Assembly (NCBI GenBank): GCA_014801815.1
Contig: JAAVDM010000039.1
Location: 1 to 64,000, forward strand
Reading direction: 5' to 3'
Length of the DNA stretch: 64,000 nt
From: Bacteroides sp.
GTDB taxonomy: Bacteria > Bacteroidota > Bacteroidia > Bacteroidales > Muribaculaceae
Position 1 is the first letter of the stretch. Each line of letters begins with the position of its first letter. Both the position numbers and the translations under genes were made by a program. The notes beneath the pieces are model-generated. The model had not been told where the DNA came from, made no database searches, and saw nothing but the letters and a program-made list of their open reading frames with translations. This document shows, in pieces, positions 9,050-16,914 of this stretch.

Positions 9050-10072
9050 ATGGAATATTTCGCTTTTCAGTGGCATATCACCGACAGTTGTGACCAACGT
9101 TGCGAACACTGTTATATCTTCTCCGAGGGACATCCGCATCTTATAGAGATGTCGCCGGAGAGGGCAAAAGAAGTAATAGAACAATGTGTGGAGATGTGCA
9201 GGAAGATGAATCTCCTGCCGTATTTTTATATCACCGGAGGTGATCCGATACTTCATCGTCATTTCTGGGATATTCTCTCTATGCTGAAAGAGCGTGGTAT
9301 TCCTTTTACGATTCTTGGTAATCCGTTTCATATCACTGATGAGGTGTGTGTCAGACTCAAGGCGTACGGCTGTGAGAAGTATCAGCTTTCCATAGACGGC
9401 ATGAGAGATACGCATGACTCCATACGTAAACCCGGTTCATTTGACACGACCGTCAGTAAGATTGATGTGCTTAAAAGAAATGGTATACGGGTAGCGGTCA
9501 TGACTACGGTCTCGGGTACCAATATAAAAGAGATACCTGATATAATAGATCTTGTGGTTGAAAAGGGTGTTAATGTTTTTGCTTTCGGGCGTTACTGTCC
9601 GACCTCAGAGGAGAAATCAACCCATATATCACCGGAAGAATATCGTGATTTCCTTGATACTGTCTGGAATAAATTTGAACAGCATAAAAATGCGGGGACT
9701 GTTTTCAATCTTAAAGATCACCTCTGGACACTCTATCTCTATGAAAAGGGTTTATTCCGAATCCCCGAAGACAGTAATCCGGATGCTATATACGATGGCT
9801 GTCATTGTGGTGACTGTCATTTCACGATTCAGCCCGATGGCAATGTGATGGCTTGCCGGCGTTTTGAGAGTGTGGTAGGTAATATGTTTCAAGAGCCGAT
9901 ATATAAACTCTGGAATAGTGAGGCAATGGAGGCATACAGACAGTATGAGCAGTTTGAAAAGTGTACCGGCTGTGAACTGTTCCGTTTCTGTCGGGGCTGT
10001 CCGGCAGTGGCCTATGGTTATCACCGCTCTTTTTATGCTCCTGACCCGCAATGCTGGAAAATAATTGGTTAA
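9050..10072 (+). CDS. Radical SAM/SPASM peptide maturase, ACGX system
   Basis: A 340-aa predicted RiPP maturase. The start 'FQWHITDSCDQRCEHCY' contains the CxxxCxxC ligand set for the S-adenosylmethionine-binding 4Fe-4S cluster. A SPASM region follows near residue 250 ('CHCGDCHFTIQPDGNVMACR') with further Cys ('CTGCELFRFCRGCPAVAYG') for auxiliary Fe-S clusters. It presumably abstracts hydrogen from residues of the Cys-rich precursor to form crosslinks. It lies 6 nt after the cupin and 26 nt before the nitroreductase, in one operon. I recall the family being annotated as 'radical SAM/SPASM domain protein, ACGX system'. Confidence 0.9.
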   Translation: MEYFAFQWHITDSCDQRCEHCYIFSEGHPHLIEMSPERAKEVIEQCVEMCRKMNLLPYFYITGGDPILHRHFWDILSMLKERGIPFTILGNPFHITDEVCVRLKAYGCEKYQLSIDGMRDTHDSIRKPGSFDTTVSKIDVLKRNGIRVAVMTTVSGTNIKEIPDIIDLVVEKGVNVFAFGRYCPTSEEKSTHISPEEYRDFLDTVWNKFEQHKNAGTVFNLKDHLWTLYLYEKGLFRIPEDSNPDAIYDGCHCGDCHFTIQPDGNVMACRRFESVVGNMFQEPIYKLWNSEAMEAYRQYEQFEKCTGCELFRFCRGCPAVAYGYHRSFYAPDPQCWKIIG

Positions 10073-10098
10073 AACCTTAAAAACAATTATACAGAAAT

Positions 10099-10674
10099 AT
10101 GCTTATTGATTTGATAAAGTCACGACATTCAATCCGCAAGTACACCGACCGTCAGATAAGTCGTGAAGATATGGAGAAGATACTTATTGCCGGTGAGTAT
10201 GCTCCTAACGCAGGCGGCGGTCAGCGCAGTATGCTTGTCGGGGTTCTCAATAAGGAACTGACTACGAAAATCGGTCTTATGAATATGGCCCGTTTCGACC
10301 GTTCTCAACTTATCGGAGGTCATGTGTCGGCTGAACAGCCCAGTGTCATTGATGATAAGAAGATGATAAACGGTTTTTACGGTGCGCCGGCTGTAGTGAT
10401 AATATTCGGTCAGTCGAATTTTCTGTTCCGTGAAGCTGATGCTTTCTGCTGTGCTGAAAACATGGTGCTGCAGGCTACCGAACTGGGAATAGCCTCCTGT
10501 ATCGTGTCACGGGCACCGGAGACATTCCTGAGTCTTGAAGGTCAGCAATTACTCCGCGAATGGGGAGTACCTGAAAATTATCTTGCTACTTGTTTTGTTA
10601 TCCTCGGCTACATAGACGGTCCCCAACCGCACACCAAACCTCGTCGTCCTGACCGTATAAAGATAATAGAGTAA
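10099..10674 (+). CDS. Nitroreductase-family flavoprotein
   Basis: A 191-aa FMN-dependent nitroreductase-like oxidoreductase. It begins with the typical 'SRHSIRKYTDRQISREDMEK' and contains 'NAGGGQRSM' and the central helix 'AFCCAENMVLQATELGIASC'. It is the last gene of the RiPP cassette and may perform a flavin-dependent peptide tailoring step or detoxification of electrophiles sensed by the divergent HxlR regulator; both are inference. A strong palindromic terminator follows 10 nt past the stop. Confidence 0.88.
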   Translation: MLIDLIKSRHSIRKYTDRQISREDMEKILIAGEYAPNAGGGQRSMLVGVLNKELTTKIGLMNMARFDRSQLIGGHVSAEQPSVIDDKKMINGFYGAPAVVIIFGQSNFLFREADAFCCAENMVLQATELGIASCIVSRAPETFLSLEGQQLLREWGVPENYLATCFVILGYIDGPQPHTKPRRPDRIKIIE

Positions 10675-10683
10675 AATCAGAAC

Positions 10684-10741
10684 CTGTCAAAATACACGGT
10701 GCCCCTACCTATGTAGGCAGGGGCACCGTGTATTTTGACAG
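10684..10741. terminator. Long bidirectional palindromic terminator
   Basis: Perfect 23-bp arms beginning CTGTCAAAATACACGGTG, with a 12-nt loop, lie between the convergent nitroreductase and MFS genes. A-rich and T-rich stem ends supply U-tracts in both directions. Confidence 0.85.
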
Positions 10742-10787
10742 TCAGTTATTCCGATTAATTATGACTCATTGTCCTGAAAGCTGAGTA

Positions 10788-12146
10788 TTACATTCCGGGA
10801 TCGCCAGGTGCTTCCACACGCAGATTGGCAAGTGCTTCGCTATCTTTTACGTGACAGCCCCAAATGCCGTAATAGAGTATGAACAGCTCACACACGAGCG
10901 CTATCGACCATGTCCACTGCCAGCCACCGATGCTGTCGGCAAGCATAGCCTGAAGAAGCGGGAACACCGCACCACCGAACACTCCCATCATGAAGATACC
11001 CGATGCCTTTGAGGTGTATTTCGACAGTCCTGCTACAGCCAACGTAAAGATACAACCCCACATCACGGAGTGAAGCAGACCTACCGATACGAGAACCCAA
11101 AGATTATCAAGCACCATAGCCAAAATAACCAGTACAGAGGCTATGGAAGTCACCGATATAAGCAGTCGGCGGGGAGGAATCTTCGGGAAGAACGAGAATA
11201 CAATTCTTCCTACCATCATGCCGCCCCAATAAAGTGTGGCAAGCAGTGCCGGTATGCCGAGGTTGAGACCTGCGATTTCGATATTCTCAAGTCCGAAGAA
11301 CGACAATTTATGGCCCGATTCAATCATCTGCATGGCATGTAGGTTGACATTGACACCTATCGCTACTTCCGTACCGACGTAGAAGAATATAGCCACAACG
11401 CCAAGTGCAAGGTGCCGGAAACTCCATACACTCCTCGGCAACTTTTCTCCCACCTCGCTACGTGTGCCTTTGATATCGGGCAGATAGAGGCGCGAGGTAA
11501 TACCGGTAACAAGCATTATTATGCCTGCTATGATGAGGAAAGGCACCATAAGCTGACCGGGTGTCACAGCTTCCATAGCAACTCCGGCAAAGATGATTCC
11601 GGTCACGAAGAACGGCGCAATAGTGGTGCCTATAGAGTTAATGGCACAGACTATGTTCATTCGTTGCACGGGCTTGGTGCCGGGAAGATCATAGGCCGCA
11701 ATGTAGGGATTGATCACAACCTGCAGGATTGCTGCCGAAGTACCCATGAAGAAAGAACCAAGCAGGAATACGAAGTAGCCCCAAGGTACAAGATCCTCAC
11801 CTAACACGACACCGGCCTCGCCCCACTGTGTGGCGATAAACGACGAAAGTGAATATAGTGCCAGGCCGGCTATCATAATGACAAGAGCGCGGAGTAGGGT
11901 GGTCTTGTAACCTCTGCTGTCAATCCATTTTCCACCAAGCGAACTGTTGACCAGATACCCTAAGAAAAAGAAGAAGGATATCATGGTGGTCAACGTGTTG
12001 CGGAGTGCATGGGCGTTTGAGAGGAACGCCACTTTCAGAGGGCCCTGAAACTGCCCGTTGACAGTAGTCAGGAAGCCCACTACAAAGTAAATGAAAGTCA
12101 GGACCACGAATGGTCCTAACTTACTGGCTTTATGATCTGCTGTCAT
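10788..12146 (-). CDS. Sugar MFS transporter (FucP/NagP-like), probable polyol or sugar importer
   Basis: A 452-aa inner-membrane protein with about 12 transmembrane helices. 'FLTTVNGQFQGPLKVAFLSN' near the N-terminus resembles the FucP/GluP branch of the major facilitator superfamily used by Bacteroidetes for sugar:H+ symport. 'NPYIAAYDLPG' and the helical pattern fit. It starts 7 nt after the stop of a mannitol-dehydrogenase-family gene, so mannitol, fructose or a hexuronate is the likely substrate (inference from operon). Confidence 0.85.
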   Translation of the reverse strand: MTADHKASKLGPFVVLTFIYFVVGFLTTVNGQFQGPLKVAFLSNAHALRNTLTTMISFFFFLGYLVNSSLGGKWIDSRGYKTTLLRALVIMIAGLALYSLSSFIATQWGEAGVVLGEDLVPWGYFVFLLGSFFMGTSAAILQVVINPYIAAYDLPGTKPVQRMNIVCAINSIGTTIAPFFVTGIIFAGVAMEAVTPGQLMVPFLIIAGIIMLVTGITSRLYLPDIKGTRSEVGEKLPRSVWSFRHLALGVVAIFFYVGTEVAIGVNVNLHAMQMIESGHKLSFFGLENIEIAGLNLGIPALLATLYWGGMMVGRIVFSFFPKIPPRRLLISVTSIASVLVILAMVLDNLWVLVSVGLLHSVMWGCIFTLAVAGLSKYTSKASGIFMMGVFGGAVFPLLQAMLADSIGGWQWTWSIALVCELFILYYGIWGCHVKDSEALANLRVEAPGDPGM

Positions 12147-12153
12147 ATACGTA

Positions 12154-13599
12154 TCAGATAATGGTTTCCAATGTAGCCATAGCTCCCTTGTCCTTTATCT
12201 CTTTTACAAATTTGAGATAAAGGTCGGTGAAAGCCTTGGAATTTCTGAGGTCTGCACCTGCAAATGCGGGAAGATCAAGAAAATCGAGCGGATTTTCGCT
12301 TGCAAGAGCATTCTCAACTGTGGCATCCATCCACGGTTCGGCTACCTCAAATGTCTCACCATTGTCATCGGTATGATATTTCAGATAGTCGTAATATGCT
12401 GCGAAAAGATATGCCACACGAGTAAGATCTTTCCCGTCTTTTACCATCTTCGTTAAGTTGGGAATGATGTAGACCGGGAATTTGGAAAGTCCGTCGAAAC
12501 ATAGACGTGCTACCTGATCACTCACAGAACTGTTACTGAAACGCTCTACCAGAGTCTGCTTATACTCATCAAGATCAGTATTGCCCGGAGCCGGTACATA
12601 CGGCGTAATGTCAATATCCATGAAATCCTTCACAAATTTCCGGATACGTTCGTCTTTCATAGCCTCGTCTACCTTACGGTAACCGCTCAGGAAAGAGGGA
12701 TATGAAAGGAGCGAGTGTGAAGCGTTGAGGAGTGACAATTTCATGTTCTCGTATGGTGCCACATCATTGGTAAACTCTACACCTACCTTTTCCCAAGCAG
12801 GACGTCCGTTGGCAAAGTTATCTTCCACTACCCACTGTATAAAGTCCTCACAATATACGGGAGCTTTATCATCGGTACCGTTCTTACTGTTCAGACGCTC
12901 TACATCATCAGGACGTGTGGCGGGTGTGATACGGTCAACCATTGAGTTAGGGAACGTTACATTTTCCTCGGCCCATTCAGCAAGTTTGGGATCCTGCGCC
13001 TTAAAGAAACCCATAAAGGCTTTCTTGGCGGTGTTTCCGTTATGTTGGAGATTATCGCATGTAAGGATTGTGACTTTTCCGGCGTTGGCGTCACGGCGCT
13101 TTCTTAAACCTTCTGCCACGAAACCAAAGACAGTTTCAGGAGCGGAAGGATTAGCAATATCTTTCTTGACAGCTTCGTTAGAGAGGTCAAATTCGCCACT
13201 CTCCTTATCGATATTATACCCACCCTCGGTGATAGTCATTGAGACAATCTTAGTGTCGGGGTCAGCAATCTTCTCAATCACTTTCTCAGGTTCTTTCTGT
13301 GCCCAGATCACATCTTTAAGCGATCCAATCTCATACGCCTGATCTTGGCCATCGCGTCCGCATACAGTCACAGTATAGACACCGTCCTGATTCTTGAGTA
13401 CGTTATAAAGACGCTCGTCCGAGGGAAGAAGCATGGCTCCCGTGATAGCCCAGTCACTCTGAGAAGGATCGAGCTGCAGCAATTCATTGGTATAGAATTC
13501 CTCATGTGCGCGATGAAAGTTGCCTACACCGATGTGGAGTATTCCGCTTTGGGTTTTACTGCGGTTGTAATCAACCGGTTTTACTTTAGTGTTTCCCAT
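12154..13599 (-). CDS. Mannitol dehydrogenase-family oxidoreductase (mannitol 2-dehydrogenase or fructuronate reductase)
   Basis: About 481 aa; a long-chain polyol dehydrogenase that interconverts mannitol/fructose or mannonate/fructuronate with NAD(P). 'SGILHIGVGNFHRAHEEFY' is the N-terminal Rossmann nucleotide site. 'MVDRITPATRPDD' and 'KLSLLNASHSLLSYPSFLSG' contain the family's conserved catalytic-region residues. The ATG at 13599 (MGNTKVKPVDYN) is chosen over the ORF-track start at 13626 because an A/T-rich translation-initiation context precedes it. It is upstream of and coupled to the MFS transporter. Substrate choice between mannitol and hexuronate cannot be settled by eye. Confidence 0.88.
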   Translation of the reverse strand: MGNTKVKPVDYNRSKTQSGILHIGVGNFHRAHEEFYTNELLQLDPSQSDWAITGAMLLPSDERLYNVLKNQDGVYTVTVCGRDGQDQAYEIGSLKDVIWAQKEPEKVIEKIADPDTKIVSMTITEGGYNIDKESGEFDLSNEAVKKDIANPSAPETVFGFVAEGLRKRRDANAGKVTILTCDNLQHNGNTAKKAFMGFFKAQDPKLAEWAEENVTFPNSMVDRITPATRPDDVERLNSKNGTDDKAPVYCEDFIQWVVEDNFANGRPAWEKVGVEFTNDVAPYENMKLSLLNASHSLLSYPSFLSGYRKVDEAMKDERIRKFVKDFMDIDITPYVPAPGNTDLDEYKQTLVERFSNSSVSDQVARLCFDGLSKFPVYIIPNLTKMVKDGKDLTRVAYLFAAYYDYLKYHTDDNGETFEVAEPWMDATVENALASENPLDFLDLPAFAGADLRNSKAFTDLYLKFVKEIKDKGAMATLETII

Positions 13600-13931
13600 T
13601 TTTAATTGATTATAAATATTATACAAATAGATAGCTTTACCTGAAGAATACGAAGTATTAGAAATAATTATCGTATCTGTAGAGAAAGTGTACGGGTACA
13701 GTAATCACTAATCTTTCTTTTAAATTCAAACAACTTTAAACATTACTATGTTTACCTCGGAGTAGTCTAAAATTCATATGTGCTATACGTGTGCAAGTTA
13801 TAGTGTAAATCAGATACAGTCTTTGAATCTTAAACATATAAAACTTGTTATTTTTGAGTCGTTATGCATCCGAATCGATTCAAAAATAACAAGTTTTATA
13901 GTTCATTAATTTTAAAGAGCTATTTAGTCGG
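13600..13931. other. Intergenic region between the dehydrogenase operon and the sigma/membrane-protein operon
   Basis: About 330 nt, AT-rich. It must contain the promoter of the mannitol-dehydrogenase operon, and it holds the long terminator hairpin of the 13932 gene. No ORF is credible. Confidence 0.6.
13837..13900 (-). terminator. Long hairpin terminator downstream of the 13932-14474 gene
   Basis: Perfect 21-bp arms starting TATAAAACTTGTTATTTTTG, extended inward by about 4 bp with one wobble (GAGTCG/CGATTC), lie 31 nt past the stop of the minus-strand membrane-protein gene. Oligo-T at the arm end suits termination. Confidence 0.75.
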
Positions 13932-14474
13932 TTAATCATCTTGTAGCAGTTGCCGGTAGTCGGCAAGAAAAGCTAACAACTGTCGGTAACCTATAGCGGC
14001 TCCTAAGATACCTCCCACAATTATGCCTGCTGTCATGTAGTTGTTGTCGGAGTAGTAAATAAACGCACCTACGATAATGCCTGCTATTGGAAGAAGCATA
14101 GCTATAAACTGCAGGTGACGGCGACGGTAGAGACGTGTTTTACGGGCTACTTCGACTATTGGCATCTTAGCGCAGTCAATAGATTTTATACCGTAGTATA
14201 ACCAACGGTCCATACCTGAAGCGATAGCAAAGTAGATACACCCTATTATCATTATTATTCCTTTATATGGTATCTTAAATGAAGGGTTAGCCCACATAAG
14301 AATAGGCCACGGAATCATCACCAGAGCCATATTGGAAAAGCGTCGGTAACGCTGCGCCAGTGATTGCAGCGAACTGCGGCGACGGCCGTCGGTTATGTCG
14401 TTGAGGTTACCGGTATTGTCGGAAGTGTAGCGGAAACGTAAGTCTCGCCAACAGTCATATATATTGTTATCCAT
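13932..14474 (-). CDS. Small membrane protein co-transcribed with an ECF sigma factor
   Basis: 180 aa, not assigned to a family. A charged N-terminus of about 50 residues precedes four probable transmembrane helices ('ALVMIPWPILMWANP', 'GIIMIIGCIYFAIASG', 'LQFIAMLLPIAGIIVGAFIY' and 'AGIIVGGILGAAIGYRQLLA'). It begins 27 nt after the stop of an ECF sigma gene, the place where anti-sigma factors usually sit. A role as a membrane anti-sigma factor is possible, but no recognisable zinc or ASD motif is seen. Confidence 0.65.
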   Translation of the reverse strand: MDNNIYDCWRDLRFRYTSDNTGNLNDITDGRRRSSLQSLAQRYRRFSNMALVMIPWPILMWANPSFKIPYKGIIMIIGCIYFAIASGMDRWLYYGIKSIDCAKMPIVEVARKTRLYRRRHLQFIAMLLPIAGIIVGAFIYYSDNNYMTAGIIVGGILGAAIGYRQLLAFLADYRQLLQDD

Positions 14475-14501
14475 AGGGTTGAGAGTTTAGTCGAAGTGAA
14501 A

Positions 14502-15083
14502 TTATACGTGTTCGGGTTGAAAGAGATGTTTAAGACGTTCTTTACCTCGGCGTAAGCGTGTGGCTACCGTGTTGCGTGGCAAACCTGTGATACGGGCTAT
14601 TTCATCGTAGGGTATATCGTCAAGCCACATAAGTATTATTGCTTTATCAAGACCCGATAAAGTAGCTATGGCCTCATGAAGTTGCTGTATTAAAATAGTT
14701 TTGTCATCAGGTTCGTCTATGACGTCATAGAGGTTTTGCAGCGATGTGGTCTGTAACTGACGGCTACGCAGACGCAGTGCCGAAACACAGGTATTGAGTG
14801 TTATACGATATATCCATGTGCGTTCCGAGCTCTGTTGGCGAAATGTCGGCATGGCTTTCCACAGATTGACAAGCGTGTCCTGACGCAGGTCGTTAAATTC
14901 CTCGGTGGAACGTGCATAACCGAAACAAAGACGGTCGATTAGATTACTTTCTCTGCGCACCAAGGCTGTAAAATAAGCTTCGAGTGAAGTTTTGCTTTCA
15001 TTCTTATTGCTGATAAGAGCCATGAGCGTTAGGGCGATACGTCTTAACAGCGGTATTTTAAGGGGTTGACATATAGATTGCAT
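14502..15083 (-). CDS. ECF-type RNA polymerase sigma-70 factor
   Basis: 193 aa. Region 2 is recognised at 'STEEFNDLRQDTLVNLWKAM' with 'RTWIYRITLNTCVSALR', and region 4 at 'LDDIPYDEIARITGLPRNTVATRLRRG', the usual extracytoplasmic-function sigma signature. An internal ATG at 15023 (MALISNKNESK) would give a more typical ECF N-terminus, so the first 20 residues are uncertain. The downstream gene encodes a four-helix membrane protein that may be its regulator. Target promoters are unknown. Confidence 0.88.
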   Translation of the reverse strand: MQSICQPLKIPLLRRIALTLMALISNKNESKTSLEAYFTALVRRESNLIDRLCFGYARSTEEFNDLRQDTLVNLWKAMPTFRQQSSERTWIYRITLNTCVSALRLRSRQLQTTSLQNLYDVIDEPDDKTILIQQLHEAIATLSGLDKAIILMWLDDIPYDEIARITGLPRNTVATRLRRGKERLKHLFQPEHV

Positions 15084-15204
15084 GTTAATTTAGATGTGAG
15101 TTGGAAAGAAGTTAAATAGTTCTCAAAATTTATGATTGCCAATCTATGAGAGTAACTTAACTAACCTTACATCTGATTAGTCGGTTAGAGGGAATAAAAA
15201 GTTT

Positions 15205-15234
15205 CACCTGACCGAAATTTTTTTCAGTCAGGTG
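15205..15234 (-). terminator. Hairpin terminator after ruvX
   Basis: CACCTGAC pairs with GTCAGGTG and the stem extends through GAAA/TTTC with one mismatch. It starts 30 nt past the ruvX stop on the minus strand. Confidence 0.6.
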
Positions 15235-15264
15235 GATATATTAATATTTAGATTAAAATATGTA

Positions 15265-15687
15265 TTAGCGGCGCAATTCGCGTGCCTGTAGCCAGTCGGT
15301 AAGTATAATGACAGCAGCCATCTCGTCGGCACGGCCTTTTTGAGCACGTTGTTTACGGCTGAATCCGCCGGCCAGCATTTCCCGGTGGGCAATAGTTGAG
15401 GTGAACCGTTCGTCACTCATTTCAATAGGTATGTCAGGCAACTCACGGTGCAGACGAGCTACAAAAAGGCGTATATAAGTCATGCTTTCAGACTCGCTTC
15501 CGTCCATGCGTGTAGGTAACCCAATGACAATACGTTCTACCGGCTCGCGTGTTATATAGTCTTTTATAAACGTCATTAGGTCGCAGGTACGCACTGTCGG
15601 TAATCCGTTGGCTGCTATCTGCAATATATCTGTCACGGCCACGCCGCAACGTTTTCGTCCGTAGTCAATAGCCATTATTCTTCCCAT
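15265..15687 (-). CDS. ruvX: Putative pre-16S rRNA nuclease / Holliday-junction resolvase-like YqgF (RuvX)
   Basis: A 140-aa RNase H-fold nuclease. 'MAIDYGRKRCGVAVTD' carries the first catalytic Asp; 'IVIGLPTRMDGSES' and 'MSDERFTSTIA' carry the conserved Glu/Asp and Arg positions; 'GRADEMAAVIILTDWL' supplies the last Asp. Full length for the family. A minus-strand TAAATTTG -7 box (15692-15699) ends only a few nt before the ATG at 15687, so the transcript may be almost leaderless; an alternative ATG at 15675 (MAIDYG) exists. No partner gene is adjacent. Confidence 0.93.
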   Translation of the reverse strand: MGRIMAIDYGRKRCGVAVTDILQIAANGLPTVRTCDLMTFIKDYITREPVERIVIGLPTRMDGSESESMTYIRLFVARLHRELPDIPIEMSDERFTSTIAHREMLAGGFSRKQRAQKGRADEMAAVIILTDWLQARELRR

Positions 15688-15818
15688 TCGGCAAATTTAA
15701 TTAAAAAGTCTGACAGTGACATCTCTGCTGTCGGATTAAATTTGCGGTGCCGGTTAAGGGAATATCTGAATGAAAAGATTTAATTTGACAGAATCGTACT
15801 TTTATTTCGTGTTAAGTG

Positions 15819-16700
15819 TTACTTAAATCCGGACAGTTTTATACCGAAGATAACAAATATCATTTCGTCTGAAAGGCCGGCTTCTTTGGCTATAAGGGCT
15901 TTTTCAAGTATAGCCTCTTCTCGTCCTTCCTCGCGTCCCTCGGCACGTCCTTCCGCATGCCCCTCATATCGTGCGTCTTCGATACTGTTCATAATACTGA
16001 TACGGTCATCAATAAGTTTGAGATAGGAGAGGCGTTCGGCTGCCGGAAGACGGTCAAGCCGCAGTTTTTCTCTGACTTCTTTTAGGCCGGGTGCATCGGC
16101 ATCTTCAGGCACACGGCTGTTGCTCAGGAAGTACAGCCATTGGTCAAGCGGTGTTTTTGACCATTTGTCAAAATCGTTGACTCGCAGAATATAGTAAGTA
16201 GGAAATATGTCACTGACAGAATCTACTTCGAGCCGTTCTCTCCAGCGTGGAGACAAACGTAGTTGTGAGCCGTCGTGTAGGCCGTAAAAATCAGTTGTGC
16301 CTACGTACACACTATCCTCACCTTCACCCAGACGGAAATATACGATGTTGATACTGTAAATCTTTGTGATTTTACCATACCTCTCTCCAAGTCGTGTATA
16401 GTCACTTATGAGTCGTGTCGTACCGAACAGCATACGGTGAAAATAATCTATCTCACTCTGATTCTGTACCTCGATGAGCATCTTTTCTTTTTCGGTAGTC
16501 TGAGCCAAGATGTCAACGCGATTCAGTTTCTGTTCATCTGAGTCACGGTTACTTTCACTTTCGAGAATTGTCTCAATATAAATAGGTTTGCCCAGCAGAC
16601 TTGTGAGAAAACCTTCAAGCACACCAAAATTGGCCTTATCGCGCAACATACGCTTCATTGCCCAGTCGAAACGTATGAGTCTGTCGTCGGAAGTACACAT
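15819..16700 (-). CDS. Rpn-family PD-(D/E)XK nuclease / putative transposase
   Basis: 293 aa. The start 'FDWAMKRMLRDKANFGVLEG' and the catalytic core ('NRVDILAQT' and then 'MLIEVQNQ', the D...ExQ of the PD-(D/E)XK fold) match the Rpn family, the RecA-independent recombination-promoting nucleases often annotated as 'PD-(D/E)XK nuclease family transposase'. The C-terminal tail has a four-unit EGxx repeat encoded by near-identical 12-mers. It sits alone between ruvX and the TonB-type barrel gene. No inverted repeats or target duplications are seen around it, so it is not evidently a mobile element itself. Confidence 0.85.
   Translation of the reverse strand: MCTSDDRLIRFDWAMKRMLRDKANFGVLEGFLTSLLGKPIYIETILESESNRDSDEQKLNRVDILAQTTEKEKMLIEVQNQSEIDYFHRMLFGTTRLISDYTRLGERYGKITKIYSINIVYFRLGEGEDSVYVGTTDFYGLHDGSQLRLSPRWRERLEVDSVSDIFPTYYILRVNDFDKWSKTPLDQWLYFLSNSRVPEDADAPGLKEVREKLRLDRLPAAERLSYLKLIDDRISIMNSIEDARYEGHAEGRAEGREEGREEAILEKALIAKEAGLSDEMIFVIFGIKLSGFK
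15918..15965 (-). repeat. Four tandem 12-nt repeats inside the Rpn-family gene
   Basis: Four consecutive 12-nt units (consensus GARGGRCRNGMN on the coding strand) encode EGHA-EGRA-EGRE-EGRE. Unit number changes would keep the reading frame. Confidence 0.75.
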
Positions 16701-16857
16701 GATAACGGGGTATAAATAGGTTAAATATGATTTACAACGGTGATATGGCTAAATCTCAGACCACATAACCGTTGCAAATATACTCAACTTAATCAGTCTG
16801 TGCAATCTCCGGAAGATTCACATATCGTTTGTAATATCTTGAATACGTAAATAAGAC

Positions 16858-16892
16858 AGGGACGCCCCGGCATCACTGCCGGGAACGTCCCT
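16858..16892 (-). terminator. Hairpin terminator after the TonB-type barrel gene
   Basis: AGGGACG-cc-CCGGC pairs with GCCGG-ga-CGTCCCT around a short loop, 23 nt past the stop of the 16915-19233 gene. T-tract moderate. Confidence 0.7.
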
Positions 16893-16914
16893 CTTGCATG
16901 AATTATGTTTGTTT

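Noticed and set aside
15819-16700. Insertion sequence called from the 'transposase' label of the Rpn family
   Set aside because: The family is a nuclease group without terminal inverted repeats; none are seen here.
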